Shown: in pieces, positions 9,880 through 19,664 of the stretch
Numbering within the stretch: the stretch's first letter is position 1
How the letters are laid out: each line of letters begins with the position of its first letter
Origin: Cubamyces lactineus
Taxonomy: Eukaryota > Basidiomycota > Agaricomycetes > Polyporales > Polyporaceae
Assembly: GCA_022376465.1 (NCBI GenBank)
Contig: JACDTU010000013.1
Coordinates: 244,501-308,500, forward strand
Direction of reading: 5' to 3'
Length of the DNA: 64,000 nucleotides
Translations under genes and position numbers: made by a program
Notes under the pieces: model-generated
Database searches by the model: none
Seen by the model: only the letters and a program-made list of their open reading frames with translations
Told to the model about the DNA's origin: nothing

Positions 9880-11577
9880 TCAAGACAACTTAGCTAGAGG
9901 TCCGGGTTTGTCGGGGTAAGCAGAGTGGAAGTCCGAGACTAACTCCTGGGCATGTCCGAGCTCCGTGGCTAAGATCCACGAAGTTTCCTCGTCCGTACCT
10001 TCGTAGCCTGCCCACCGGACTAGGTACAGGAGTTGACAACTCCGACGCCGGCGGTCGATCTTGGAGTCGAGGATCTCCGAAATATCGTACTCCGGCTCTC
10101 CGTCCACCAGGATCGGAGGTGGCGGAGTTTGGACGCGGCCGGGGATGGTGTTCGGAGTTGCAGGCTCGAGTTGTGAGACATGGAAAACAGGGTGAACCGC
10201 GCGCATAGAGTCCGGTAGTCGGAGGGTGAAGGAGTGAGTTCCGACCTGCGCGATGATAGTGAACGGACCTAAAAACTTTTCGGACAACTTTTTGGAGGGA
10301 CGTATAGTCCGGATGTGCTGAGCTCGGACATAGACCTGATCTCCGACCTTGAAGTCCGGCGCCGGTAGACGGTGTTTGTCCGCCTGTACTTGGTATCGGG
10401 CCTGGGCTTCGGAGATCTGCTGTCGGAGTTGGGTGTGGAGTTCGTCGAGATCGACAGCGTAGTCGCGAGCTCGAGCGGAGGTGAGGTCCCGCTCGGGGTA
10501 GACGGAGATGGCGGGGTTGTAGCCCTTGTTCGCGAAGAACGGGGATATACCGGTAGTTGCGGACGGGGCGTTGTTGTACGCGAACTCCGCCAAGGGAAGG
10601 AGTTGGGACCAGTTGTCCTGCTGGTAGTTCGAGTAGATCCGGAGGTACTGCTCGAGGGTCTGGTTAACCCGCTCGGTTTGACCGTCGCCTTCCGGGTGGT
10701 AACCGGAGGTGAAGTGAAGGCGCATGTCGAGGGCCTTACCGAGGGAGCGGAAGAAGTCAGAGACGAACTCCGAGCCCCGGTCGGAGGTAACGTGCGAGGG
10801 AACTCCGTGCTTGGAGAACACATGGAGTACGAACAAGTCCGCTAACCCCGAGGCTGTAAGCGTGTCGTGGGTAGGGATGAATATACCTTGCTTAGTGAGC
10901 CTGTCGACTACCACCAAGATCGCGGTGTAGCCAGCGGAGTTCGGGAGTTGCTCGATGAGGTCCATGGAGATGGAGTTCCAGGGTCGCTCGGGGATCGGGA
11001 GTTGCTTCAAAGTACCGTAGGGAAGATGCCGGGGGACTTTAGCTCGCGCACAGGTAGTACAGGACTTACAGTAGTCCCGGACGAAGAGTCGAAGTCCGGG
11101 CCAGGCGTAGTCCCGCAGGACCAGGGCTTGCGTCTTGTTCTGTCCCCAGTGTCCGGCAGTAGGATGGTCGTGACAAGCTCGGAGTACGCGAAGGCGGAGG
11201 TCGCCGGAGTTCGGGACATAGACTCGACCTGAGAGTCGGAGTAGCCCGTCTTCATCGCGGGACCATCGGGAGTTGCCTTCGGAGGCGAGCTTGAGTGCGG
11301 CAAATAGTTCGGGGTCAGGAGTCGGGGTTGCTTGAGCGGACTTGATGTCCGAGAGGAGTTGTTCGGAGTCGAGGATGAAGGAAGCTCGGAGTACGGGGGG
11401 TCGGAGGTAGGTAGCCCGGAGGGACGCGGCGAGCTGCTCCTGGGTGAAAACCGGTCGGTAGTTGTGTGGGTTGACGACGGAGTAGTCACTGCCCCCCTCT
11501 TTTGGGTAGACGTCCCAACGGCGTGTCAGTGCGTCGGGCTTCGCTCCAAGCTTACCTGGTCGGAACCGGACTAACAA
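9880..11577 (-). CDS. Element B integrase and chromodomain (pol 3' part)
   Basis: The frame begins LVRFRPGKLG (the RNase H/integrase connection). It carries the HHCC finger (HDHPTAGHWG...CKSCTTCARAK), the core with SMDL, VVVDRLTK, TSDRGSEF and DGQTERVNQ (catalytic D, D, E), a GPFTI barrel-like segment, and a terminal chromodomain (YDISEILDSKI...YLVRWAGYEGTDEETSW). It should be continuous with the upstream RT frame. A single extra base near 11570 (minus strand CTTGTTAGTCC instead of a one-base-shorter run) breaks the reading. Apart from that it looks intact, so the element was active recently. Confidence 0.9.
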   Translation of the reverse strand: MLVRFRPGKLGAKPDALTRRWDVYPKEGGSDYSVVNPHNYRPVFTQEQLAASLRATYLRPPVLRASFILDSEQLLSDIKSAQATPTPDPELFAALKLASEGNSRWSRDEDGLLRLSGRVYVPNSGDLRLRVLRACHDHPTAGHWGQNKTQALVLRDYAWPGLRLFVRDYCKSCTTCARAKVPRHLPYGTLKQLPIPERPWNSISMDLIEQLPNSAGYTAILVVVDRLTKQGIFIPTHDTLTASGLADLFVLHVFSKHGVPSHVTSDRGSEFVSDFFRSLGKALDMRLHFTSGYHPEGDGQTERVNQTLEQYLRIYSNYQQDNWSQLLPLAEFAYNNAPSATTGISPFFANKGYNPAISVYPERDLTSARARDYAVDLDELHTQLRQQISEAQARYQVQADKHRLPAPDFKVGDQVYVRAQHIRTIRPSKKLSEKFLGPFTIIAQVGTHSFTLRLPDSMRAVHPVFHVSQLEPATPNTIPGRVQTPPPPILVDGEPEYDISEILDSKIDRRRRSCQLLYLVRWAGYEGTDEETSWILATELGHAQELVSDFHSAYPDKPGPLAKLS

Positions 11578-13699
11578 GGTTGAACTGCGAGAGGAACTCC
11601 AACCATCGGGCTTGGCGGCGGGTCAGTAACTTTGTAGTCGTGAAGTATACCAAGTTCTTGTGGTCCGTGACAACGTTGATCGGAGTTGCCGAACCCTCGA
11701 GGTAGTGCCGCCAGGTCTTGAAACATTCGAAGATCGCGAGGAGTTCCTTGTCGTGAGTGTCGTAGTTCAACTCCGCGCCGGTCAAGGTGCGGGAGTGGAA
11801 AGCAATGGGGTGGAGTTCACCGGACTCGGTGGTAAGGGAGAGAATGCCGGCGATGGCGTAGTCCGAGGCGTCGGTCTCGACGGTGAGGGGTCGGTCGGGC
11901 ATCCAGTGGTGTAGTACCGGAGCTGTCGTGAACGCCTTCTTGAGAGCGTTGAACGAACTCCGACATTCCTTGGAGAAGTGCCAAGGCACGGACTTGCGGG
12001 TTAAGCGGGTCAGCGGTAGTACGATCTCGGAGTAGTTTGGAATAAACCGTCGATAGAAGTTCGCGAACCCCAGGAACGACTGTATGTCGCGGACCTTCCG
12101 GGGTTCGGGCCAATCCAAGATCGCCTTAACCTTCGACTCCGCCATGGTAAGTCCGGTGGGAGAGAGGATGTACCCGAGGTACTCGACGGAGTCGGTGTGG
12201 AACTCGCACTTGTCAGTGCGGGCATAAAGCCGGTGCTTGCGGAGTTGCCGGAGTACCTCTTTGACGTGCTTGCGGTGTTGCCCGGGGTTGTCGGAGTAGA
12301 TGAGGATGTCGTCCAGGTAGACGATGACGCACACATCGAGCATGTCCGCGAAGATGTCATTGACGAACCGCTGAAAGGCAGCGGGCGCGTTAGAAAGTCC
12401 GAACGGCATGACTAACCATTCGAAGGACCCATAGCGAGTCCGAAACGCGGTCTTCCACTCATCTCCGGGAGCTATGCGGACTAGATTGTAGGCGTGACGG
12501 AGGTCGATTTTGGTATAGATCCGGGCCTTCCGAGGTGCATCCAGCAAGTCCGAGACGAGAGGAAGGGGATAGTGGTCCTTCCGGGTGATCTTATTCAAAC
12601 CCCGGTAGTCCACGCAAAGGCGAAGAGATCCGTCCTTCTTCTTGACGAAGAGAACGGGAGCTCCGCAGGGGGAGTTGGACGGACGTATGAACCCCGATCG
12701 GAGGTTCTCGTCGATGTACTCCCGAAGCGTGTCGAGCTCGAGTTTTGAGAGGGAGTAGATAGGTCCGAGTGGCGGAGTAGCCCCTTCTTCCAGGTCGATC
12801 TTTAGGTCGTAGGGGCGATGCTCCGGTAGGATGTCGGCCTTGGTCTTGCTGAAGACGTCCGCAAACTCATGGTACTCTTCCGGAACTCCGGTGAGGTCCG
12901 GGGGAGAGTCGGAGAGGGACGAACTTCGCGCAGTAGCCAAGTCCGGGGTAGACAGATTCAGGGTATAACTCGCGGACCCCGGGAGTTTGCAAGCTCGAGC
13001 GAAAGCAGCAGCGTTCACAAGGGAGATCCGGGGTACGGAGTTCGGAGGAGGAGAAGTCGGTAGTTCCGAAGTAGTCGGAGTAGACGGAGTACGCTCAGCC
13101 GGAGCTGGCGGGGGTACCATGGTGTCAGAAACAGGACACGGCGGGGGTGCGGAACGGAATTGGATGCTGCGCTTCTTCCAGTCAATCAACGGATTGTAGG
13201 CGGAGAGCCAGCTGTATCCCAGAACGGCAGACACGGACTTGTCGAGCGGAGTAACATAGAAATCTATATTGAGGACTTCTCCAGACGGAAAATGTACGGG
13301 CAGGGTGGTAAACGAAGTAATCAGGTGGTTAGAAGTACCGTCGAAAAGCTGAAGACGGAGCGGGGTTACGGCGGTAGTTGGGAGTTGATACGTAGTCGCG
13401 AAATCGGAGTCGATGAAACAATGGGAGGAACCGGAGTCGATAAGGGCGCGGAACGGAGTTGGGATAGAATCGGAGTACAAGTCGAGGAAGAGTGCATGGG
13501 GGTCGGAAAGAGCGGACGCGTTGAGCCTGAGGATCTCCGTACCGGAGGAGTCAACGCGGTCCTCACGGGGTACGGAGTTCGGAGGACCGCGGACTAATTT
13601 TTTGTCTCCTTCGGGGCTGCAGCCGGAGCAGGCGCAGCAGGAGCGGGGTTGGCCTGAGCGGCGCGACCCTTGGTCGCGGACGAGGTCTTCTTCGGACAA
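11552..13699 (-). CDS. Element B protease, reverse transcriptase, RNase H
   Basis: The aspartic protease motif is ALIDSGSSHCFID. The RT begins with an HRPYDLKIDL lead-in and carries LRLCVDYRGLN, PLPLVSDLLD, FEWLVMPFGLSNAPAAFQ and the catalytic VYLDDILIYS. The RNase H part has LTVETDASDYA, ELNYDTHDKELLA and VVTDHKNL. The frame overlaps gag by about 100 nt in the -1 frame and has no need of its own ATG. It ends early at 11552 (FNLVSPVPTR) because of a one-base insertion; integrase continues in another frame. Confidence 0.92.
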   Translation of the reverse strand: MSEEDLVRDQGSRRSGQPRSCCACSGCSPEGDKKLVRGPPNSVPREDRVDSSGTEILRLNASALSDPHALFLDLYSDSIPTPFRALIDSGSSHCFIDSDFATTYQLPTTAVTPLRLQLFDGTSNHLITSFTTLPVHFPSGEVLNIDFYVTPLDKSVSAVLGYSWLSAYNPLIDWKKRSIQFRSAPPPCPVSDTMVPPPAPAERTPSTPTTSELPTSPPPNSVPRISLVNAAAFARACKLPGSASYTLNLSTPDLATARSSSLSDSPPDLTGVPEEYHEFADVFSKTKADILPEHRPYDLKIDLEEGATPPLGPIYSLSKLELDTLREYIDENLRSGFIRPSNSPCGAPVLFVKKKDGSLRLCVDYRGLNKITRKDHYPLPLVSDLLDAPRKARIYTKIDLRHAYNLVRIAPGDEWKTAFRTRYGSFEWLVMPFGLSNAPAAFQRFVNDIFADMLDVCVIVYLDDILIYSDNPGQHRKHVKEVLRQLRKHRLYARTDKCEFHTDSVEYLGYILSPTGLTMAESKVKAILDWPEPRKVRDIQSFLGFANFYRRFIPNYSEIVLPLTRLTRKSVPWHFSKECRSSFNALKKAFTTAPVLHHWMPDRPLTVETDASDYAIAGILSLTTESGELHPIAFHSRTLTGAELNYDTHDKELLAIFECFKTWRHYLEGSATPINVVTDHKNLVYFTTTKLLTRRQARWLEFLSQFNLVSPVPTR

Positions 13700-15063
13700 G
13701 CACTCGCGGTATGACCAGCTCCGCCGCAGAAGAGGCAGAGGTTGTTGGCGAAACGGCGCTGACGCTCCTCGGGGGTGAGCTTTCCGTCCTTACCGAGCTT
13801 GTCGGCGTACGTCTTGGCCGGGGTCTTCGGAGTCTTAGGGGACTTCGACGAAGTACCGGAATTGCCGGACTTGGACGGGGTAGACGAGGAGGCCTGTCCG
13901 GAGTTGTTACCTCCGGACTTGTTGCCGGAGTTGGAGGACTTGGAGTCGGAGGTCGACTTGCTGCCGGACTTCGAAGGTCCGGACTCGCGCGAGACCTCGG
14001 CCTTGCGCTCCCAGTAGCGGTTGTCGATTGACTGCGCGAGGTCACGGAGGGCCACCAGGGTCTCGGGCTTGCCGACCTCGGAGATGCGGTCCTTGAGACG
14101 ATTCGGAAGTCCGTCGTAGAACCGGTACCGGAGCGGAGCATTACCCCAACGGACTTGAGTAGCGAGGCGGGTGAACTGAGTGATGTACTTAGCTATCCGC
14201 TGGTTGTCGCCCATCCGGAGGTTCATCAGCTCATGCTCCGCAGCTCCGGAGGCGTCGTAAGGACCGAAGTTCACTCGGAGTTCCTCCTGGAAGTGGTCGT
14301 AGGATGTAAGGAAGATGGGGGGGTTGTCCGAGTCGCCTTCGAGGAGGTAGGGCTCGAACCACTGTAGCGTGGTGCCCTTGAGGAAGGAGATGGCGTAGGT
14401 CACCTTCTTCTCATCGGAGTCGAAGGTTCGGGGTCGGGCCTTGAAGACAAGTTCCAACTGCGTGAAGAAAGACCGGAGTTTGTTGGGATCGGACCCGTCG
14501 AACTGGTCCGGCTCGCGGACGTTGTGCCGCTCGTTGTTCGAAGGTTGGGTAACCGCCGGAGTTGGAGCGGTAGTACGTTCGAGGGTACGCGCGATGAGAG
14601 AGATCGCGGTCGCTAGTTGCGACTGTACTCGGTCTTCGGAGTCGGAGGAGTCCGAGCTTGAGCTGGTGTCGTCGTCTCCCGGCCCTTGTGGGTCATTGTC
14701 CGGAGGACCTGGCGGTCCTGGGGGGCCCGGCAGACCTGGAGGACTAGGCGGACCTGGAGGCCCGCGGCTCGGACCTGAAGGCTGACCCTCGGAGAACGGG
14801 TTCCCCGGAGATGGCTCTCGGGGTACCTGCGAGGCAGTCGCGGTAGAGATGACCAGAGGCTGAGGCGGGTCACCTTCGTCGTCCCCATCGGAGGACGCTT
14901 CAACGATCGTTCGAGCGAACTGCCCGCGGCGGCTCGGAGTAGCTTCTTCTTGCGTCGCTGAGTCGCCTCGGCGAGCTGTCCAGCCACTCCAGTTCTCGGC
15001 GGGGTCTTCTTGCTCTAGGGCGCGAGATTGAGTCTGAGTGCGGACTACGGTTCGAGTGGACAT
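13594..15063 (-). CDS. Element B Gag
   Basis: A 489-codon frame. The N-terminal third is Pro/Gly/Ser-rich with a collagen-like PPGPPGPP run and an acidic SSSSDSSDSED. The middle is the Gag core (LRSFFTQLELVFKARP, FLKGTTLQWFEPYL, FQEELRVNFG). Near the C-terminus is one CCHC knuckle, CLFCGGAGHTASACP. The ATG at 15063 lies 31 nt inside the LTR, as expected for a short leader. It stops at TAG 13594-13596 behind the slippery site. Confidence 0.9.
   Translation of the reverse strand: MSTRTVVRTQTQSRALEQEDPAENWSGWTARRGDSATQEEATPSRRGQFARTIVEASSDGDDEGDPPQPLVISTATASQVPREPSPGNPFSEGQPSGPSRGPPGPPSPPGLPGPPGPPGPPDNDPQGPGDDDTSSSSDSSDSEDRVQSQLATAISLIARTLERTTAPTPAVTQPSNNERHNVREPDQFDGSDPNKLRSFFTQLELVFKARPRTFDSDEKKVTYAISFLKGTTLQWFEPYLLEGDSDNPPIFLTSYDHFQEELRVNFGPYDASGAAEHELMNLRMGDNQRIAKYITQFTRLATQVRWGNAPLRYRFYDGLPNRLKDRISEVGKPETLVALRDLAQSIDNRYWERKAEVSRESGPSKSGSKSTSDSKSSNSGNKSGGNNSGQASSSTPSKSGNSGTSSKSPKTPKTPAKTYADKLGKDGKLTPEERQRRFANNLCLFCGGAGHTASACPKKTSSATKGRAAQANPAPAAPAPAAAPKETKN
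13597..13603 (-). other. Slippery heptamer for -1 Gag-Pol frameshifting
   Basis: In the gag frame the minus strand reads ACA AAA AAT TAG: the heptamer A AAA AAT (X XXY YYZ type) directly precedes the gag stop. Slipping back one base gives GAC AAA AAA TTA, which enters the protease-RT frame. Confidence 0.7.
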
Positions 15064-15094
15064 ATTGAGTGAAACCCGGTGAGTTCGGAAATAC

Positions 15095-15229
15095 TGTTAG
15101 GACCGTGCCGTCCGGGGGTACAACTCCGGTGGTCGGGACTTGGACGGAGTTCGGGGTCGGAGTACGACCGGAGGTCGGACTAGCACTGGGGTGAGGACTT
15201 TCGCGAAACTATTAGTAACGCACGGGTTC
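15095..15229 (-). repeat. 5' LTR of element B (first 135 bp from its inner end)
   Basis: Identical as far as I can compare to 7429-7563. It stops exactly where the C-family LTR begins at 15230. The missing 577 bp of this LTR are not found elsewhere in the window. Confidence 0.85.
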
Positions 15230-15688
15230 TGTTACGACGCTCACTGTGTCACGGTCACCCAGTTTCCTTTTCCTCTCTCTCTCCCTCGTGCCTCCGTTAT
15301 GCCACGTCATCCTTTCCCATGCCACGTCACCCTTTCCCATGCCACGTCACCCTTTCCCATGCCACGTCACCCTTTCCCACCGGTTCACACGGCTGTTGTA
15401 TTACTACCCTATCACCTTCCGCCACGTCATCGCCACATCATCTGTACTCCCAGCCCTGACTCTACGTAGTTATACTGGACTCTCACGGTACGTGGCGCCT
15501 ACGTGGCGCTGACGTGTCCATGTCTCTCTTCCTGTATTTAAGACCAGAGGATCCACTCGGGATCCTCAGCTCGACCTGGTTATCCATTGCCTATTCCTCT
15601 GAACCTCTACTCGACTCGAACTACTGGAGACCTCTGGTCCGATCCCTAGGACGTCGCTCGCTGTGACCGATCTAGGCTCGTCGTAACA
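15230..15688 (+). repeat. C-family LTR, copy 2 (5' LTR of C2)
   Basis: Ends are TGTTACGACGCTCACTG...GGCTCGTCGTAACA. It is longer (459 bp) than the other two copies (436 and 415 bp) because a ~20-bp unit containing ATGCCACGTCACCC is repeated in tandem at about 15298-15380. TATTTAAGACC near 15535 may be the TATA-like element. Confidence 0.9.
15298..15380 (+). promoter_or_regulatory. Tandem GCCACGTCA boxes in the C2 LTR
   Basis: Four consecutive copies of GCCACGTCA (reverse TGACGTGGC) stand in ~20-bp steps, with a fifth near 15420. The same word occurs three times in each of copies 1 and 3 with variants. TGACGTGG is a classical bZIP site, the core of the mammalian UPRE. Which factor, if any, binds here is inference. 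Confidence 0.5.
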
Positions 15689-15769
15689 TTAGGTCGAGCT
15701 CACCAGAACCCGTCGATCTACCCAGATCTCGACACACGACACCCGCTCAAGACAGAGCGGCCCCGAACC

Positions 15770-18700
15770 GAACAACACGGCGTCGATACCAAAAGAATTT
15801 GCGGTTGACAAGGAAGCCAAGCTAGTCTACTACAAAGGGCAACAAGTCTTCTGGAAGAACAAGTCCTGGCACTTCACCGAAGTCCCTCTCACCTGGCGGA
15901 ACTGCCTTGACATCGACCCCGACTACCGAAGACGCTACCGCGAAATATCACTTGGAGACGAACTTCCGGAGGAACCAGCGGCCACCCCGGAACCGAGAAC
16001 AGAACCAGAACAACCTTCCCCGGTAGACTTCACTACTCCCAGACCAGCTCAGGCAGAGATACTCGAGGAGAGTGAACCAGAAAGCGAGAACGCTACAAGA
16101 ACTTCGAACGACGACCACGACCCGGAGGGAAGCGAAGCCGCACCAGAACCCGTAGGGAAGACCCCTCAAGAAGAATCGAACCAAACTGCGAACGAACCCG
16201 AAGACCGAACCGAAGCCACGATGGCTGAAGAAAAGACGAACGAGATCAAGCTCAAGATGCCCCCAGAGTTCTCAGGGAAGCGGGGCGAAGTAGTGGAGTG
16301 GTTGCAGAAATGCTCCCTCTACCTCATGATGAACAAGAAGACCTACGCCACCGACGAAATGAAGATCGTCTTCTGCCTTATGCTGATGAACGGAGGCACC
16401 GCCGGAACCTGGGCCCGCACCTTCATTGAAGACGTAGAACGGCAGGCAGCCGACCAGAACAAGAACCGAAGACCAGGCGAAGGACGTATCGAACCCAACT
16501 ACGGAACATGGGACGACTTCAAGAAGCAACTACTGGAAGCATTCGACGACATCGACCAGAAGGCCAGCGCCCGTGTGCTGCTGCGAAACCTGAAGCAAGG
16601 AAGCAAGAAAGTCGAAGACTACATCGCCGAGTTCAAGTCGATCATCTTGCGATGCGGAATCACAGAGTTCGAAGTCATTGCCGACTTCTTCTATGCTGGA
16701 CTCAACGGTCCCCTTCGAGAGAAGATCTTCGGGATGTACCCCCTACCGAAGGACGCCAGCGAACTCTACCTCCGAGCCTCCACTCTCGAACAGCAGTATC
16801 ACCTGGGAAGAGCATACGACGGGAAGACCTCGACCTTCCGACCTACGTACAAGCCGTACAGACCCCGACCGCAAGAACGCGACCCTGACGCCATGGATGT
16901 CGACAAGATGACGACCGAAGAACGTGAGAAGCACTACCGAGAAGGACGATGCTTCAATTGCCACCAGATAGGGCATCTAGCGCGGCAGTGCCCCAACAGA
17001 AGAACCAACGACCGTAAGAAGACGAAGCCTGCTGCCAAGGCCCGCATCACCGAGGTCGAAGAAGACGAGAGCGACGATGACGAAGACATCAAATCCATCG
17101 ACGGCCAAGCGGCCGACAAGAAGCAGCTTATCGCAGCAAGAATCCGTACCGCTCTGAAGGGGCTAGAAGAAGACCAAGACGCGAAGAAAATCCTCGCAAG
17201 CTTCTCCAACGAGGGGTTTTTGAAGAACCGGCGTGTCTCGACGTCACGACCGCGTACCAAGGTCCGCCGTGTAATAGTGGCGCAGACTTCTCGACAGTCT
17301 ATGAGAATTCCGTTATCTATCCACGCGGACCTAAGTGTCGAAACGAAAGCCCTCATCGACACGGGAGCGGGAGAAGTATTCATGGACCACAGGTTTGCGA
17401 AAGAGCACAACTTCCCGCTCAAATCGCTGAAAGCCCCGATCCGAGTATACAATGCTGACAGAACCAGGAATGAAGCAGGCGATATCAAGAAATGCGCAGT
17501 CCTTGAAATTGAAGCTGGGCGCCACCGACACATTGTGCGGTTCCTGATTACGTCGCTAGGAAAGGAACCAATCATCCTGGGCCTGCCATGGCTGCAGCGC
17601 GTCAATGCCAACATTGACTTCACGAAAGGGACCCTCGATATCGACCCCGCCCGGGTGAACCGAACAATTGTGGAACATCTGCGTGCAATGTGGTTCCCAG
17701 ATCAAGACCCCTTCACCGGAAGACCCAAGCCAGTCGAAGAAGAACCGGACGAAGAAACAGATGAAGAAGACGAAGACGCGACCGAGGAAGCATCGACCCA
17801 AGAACCAATCTACGAGAACATCGAACGAGTTACCCTCTCCGACGTGCACCCGGAAGAAGAACCCAACGACCAAGATCTGCTGATAGCTTATCTTCGCGGA
17901 GAACATGAAGCCATGATAGCACCGCACGCGACAGAATGGCATGGAGACATGCCTCGACCCGGATCCCCCCTCACCACGGAACACGACTACGAACCCACGA
18001 AGATTGGACCTGGACCCACCATCGGAAGAATCCGACGAGCCCCACAAGGACTTCGATTTGCAATTGCAGCCAACGTCTGGATCCGAGCAAAGGTCAACCC
18101 CGCAATGGCACTCGCACAACAGCACCAAGCACAGGAAGAGAAGAAGACTTTCGAAGAGATGCTCCCCGAACCGTACCGAGGATATGCCGCCATCTTTGAA
18201 AAGAAGGCGTCCGAACGATTCCCACCATCACGACCCTGGGACCTGGCCATTGAACTCAAGGAAGGCTTTACCCCGAAGGACTTCAAGCGATATCAACTCA
18301 CGCCCAAGGAACTCGAAGCCGAGGAAGAATTCATCCGGGAGAACCTACGAAAAGGCTACATCCGACCCTCGAACTCGCCGATGGCATCCCCATTCTTCTT
18401 CGTCGGCAAGAAGGACGGAACACTACGACCCTGCCAAGATTATCGATACCTCAACGAAGGAACCGTCCCCAACAAGTACCCACTACCGCTCATATCGGAA
18501 CTGGTCGACAAGCTGCGCGGAGCGAAGGTTTTCTCCAAACTGGACCTCCGATCGGGATACAACAACGTCCGTATCAAGGACGGTGATCAATGGAAGGCCG
18601 CCTTCAGAACCAGCAAAGGGCTATACGAACCAATGGTCATGTTCTTTGGACTGCGGAACTCCCCCTCGGCTTTCCAAGCTATGATGAACGCGATCTTCGC

Positions 18701-19243
18701 AGACATGATCGACGAAGGATGGGTAGTGATTTACATGGACGACATACTGATCTTTTCGGCAGACCTGGACGAACACCGAAGAAGGACCTTACGTGTCTGG
18801 AACGACTCAAAGAACACGACCTCTACCTCAAGCTAGAGAAGTGCATATTCGACGCACCAGAAGTGGAGTATCTGGAATGATCATCAGCGAGAACCGGATC
18901 TCCATGGACCCCATCAAGATAAAGGGAATACTCGACTGGCCAGAACCGACAACCGTCAAGGACGTCGATCATTCCTGGATTCGGCAACTTCTACCAACGA
19001 TTCATTGACCATTTCTCGGAGATTGCACGACCCTCAATGCGCTAACAGAAGACGTCAAATGGGAATGGACCACGGAATGCCAGAAGGCCTTCGACACGCT
19101 GAAACGACGATTCGCACGGCCCCGGTGCTACAAATGCCCGACATCAACAAACCCTTTGTCGTGGAGTCGGACGCCTCCCAATGGGCCACCGGAGCAGTGC
19201 TTCGACAACGAGACACCAATGGGGACCTCCACCCTTGCCACAT
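15770..19243 (+). pseudogene. C2 gag-pol (Gag, protease, RT, start of RNase H), cut by the KDZ element
   Basis: From the ATG at 16221 one frame runs to 18836 (871 codons): Gag core, CCHC knuckle CFNCHQIGHLARQC, acidic linker, protease ALIDTGAGEVFMD, RT with LRPCQDYRYLN, MVMFFGLRNSPSAFQ and IYMDDILIF. The same frame stays open upstream to about 15770 with protein-like sequence (VYYKGQQVFWKNKSWHF) but no ATG, so the native start may be lost or non-ATG. After 18796 six single-base deletions in 320 bp scatter RT and RNase H over three frames, before it breaks off in [13 protein letters not shown] at 19243. Integrase is absent. Confidence 0.85.
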
Positions 19244-19560
19244 CTGCTGTACCCACAAATTGTAACGAACCGTTAATCGGCCGGAACGCCGTTACAAAAT
19301 AAACCGTTTGTGCTTGTAACATGTTACGAAGCTCCGGTGCAGAACCTCTTGCGCCGGGCACACCAGTGTTATATTCCTCGGCATTGCAGCATATCACTCA
19401 ATCTGGAGCCCCTCCCAATATATTCAGTCTTTTCTTGCCGGTCTATTAACCGAGCTGTATACCCCCAGGTTGTTTGCACCGGTTTGCACCTGCCCGCCTC
19501 CCGCCCACTCCGGCATTCTCGGAATTTTGCCACACAACCACATGTCCGGCGTACTCCGAA
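19244..19560 (+). repeat. Left terminal inverted repeat of the KDZ element
   Basis: It is a near-perfect reverse complement of 31911-32228, with scattered mismatches. A weaker similarity (AGTAGAAACAGA) continues inward to about 19600. Confidence 0.9.
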
Positions 19561-19664
19561 TCCGATATGGAACAGATCATATTCGCAGTAGAAACAGAAC
19601 CTAGCATTTGTACCGCGACCGTGGCTCTAAATCCTCCCCATCTAGCTGAGAATGATCAGATAGT

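Larger units (their letters stand above)
7429..15229 (-). mobile_element. Ty3/gypsy retrotransposon B (chromoviral type), nearly full length
   Basis: Layout on the minus strand: 5' LTR (15229-15095, truncated), leader, gag, a -1 frameshift into protease-RT-RNase H, integrase-chromodomain, an antisense accessory gene, a polypurine tract (minus-strand CTAGGGGGGAGGCAC ending at 8141), and the 3' LTR (8140-7429). The domain order PR-RT-RH-IN plus a terminal chromodomain defines a Ty3/gypsy chromovirus. The element sits inside C1: 7426 is C1 ORF and 7429 is the LTR. Its own 5' LTR was later interrupted by C2 at 15230. Known defects are one frameshift near 11570 and a stop in the accessory gene. 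Confidence 0.9.

Noticed and set aside
16934..18128. Minus-strand frames opposite C2 gag-pol
   Set aside because: Antisense shadows of a recognisable gag-pol with no motif of their own.
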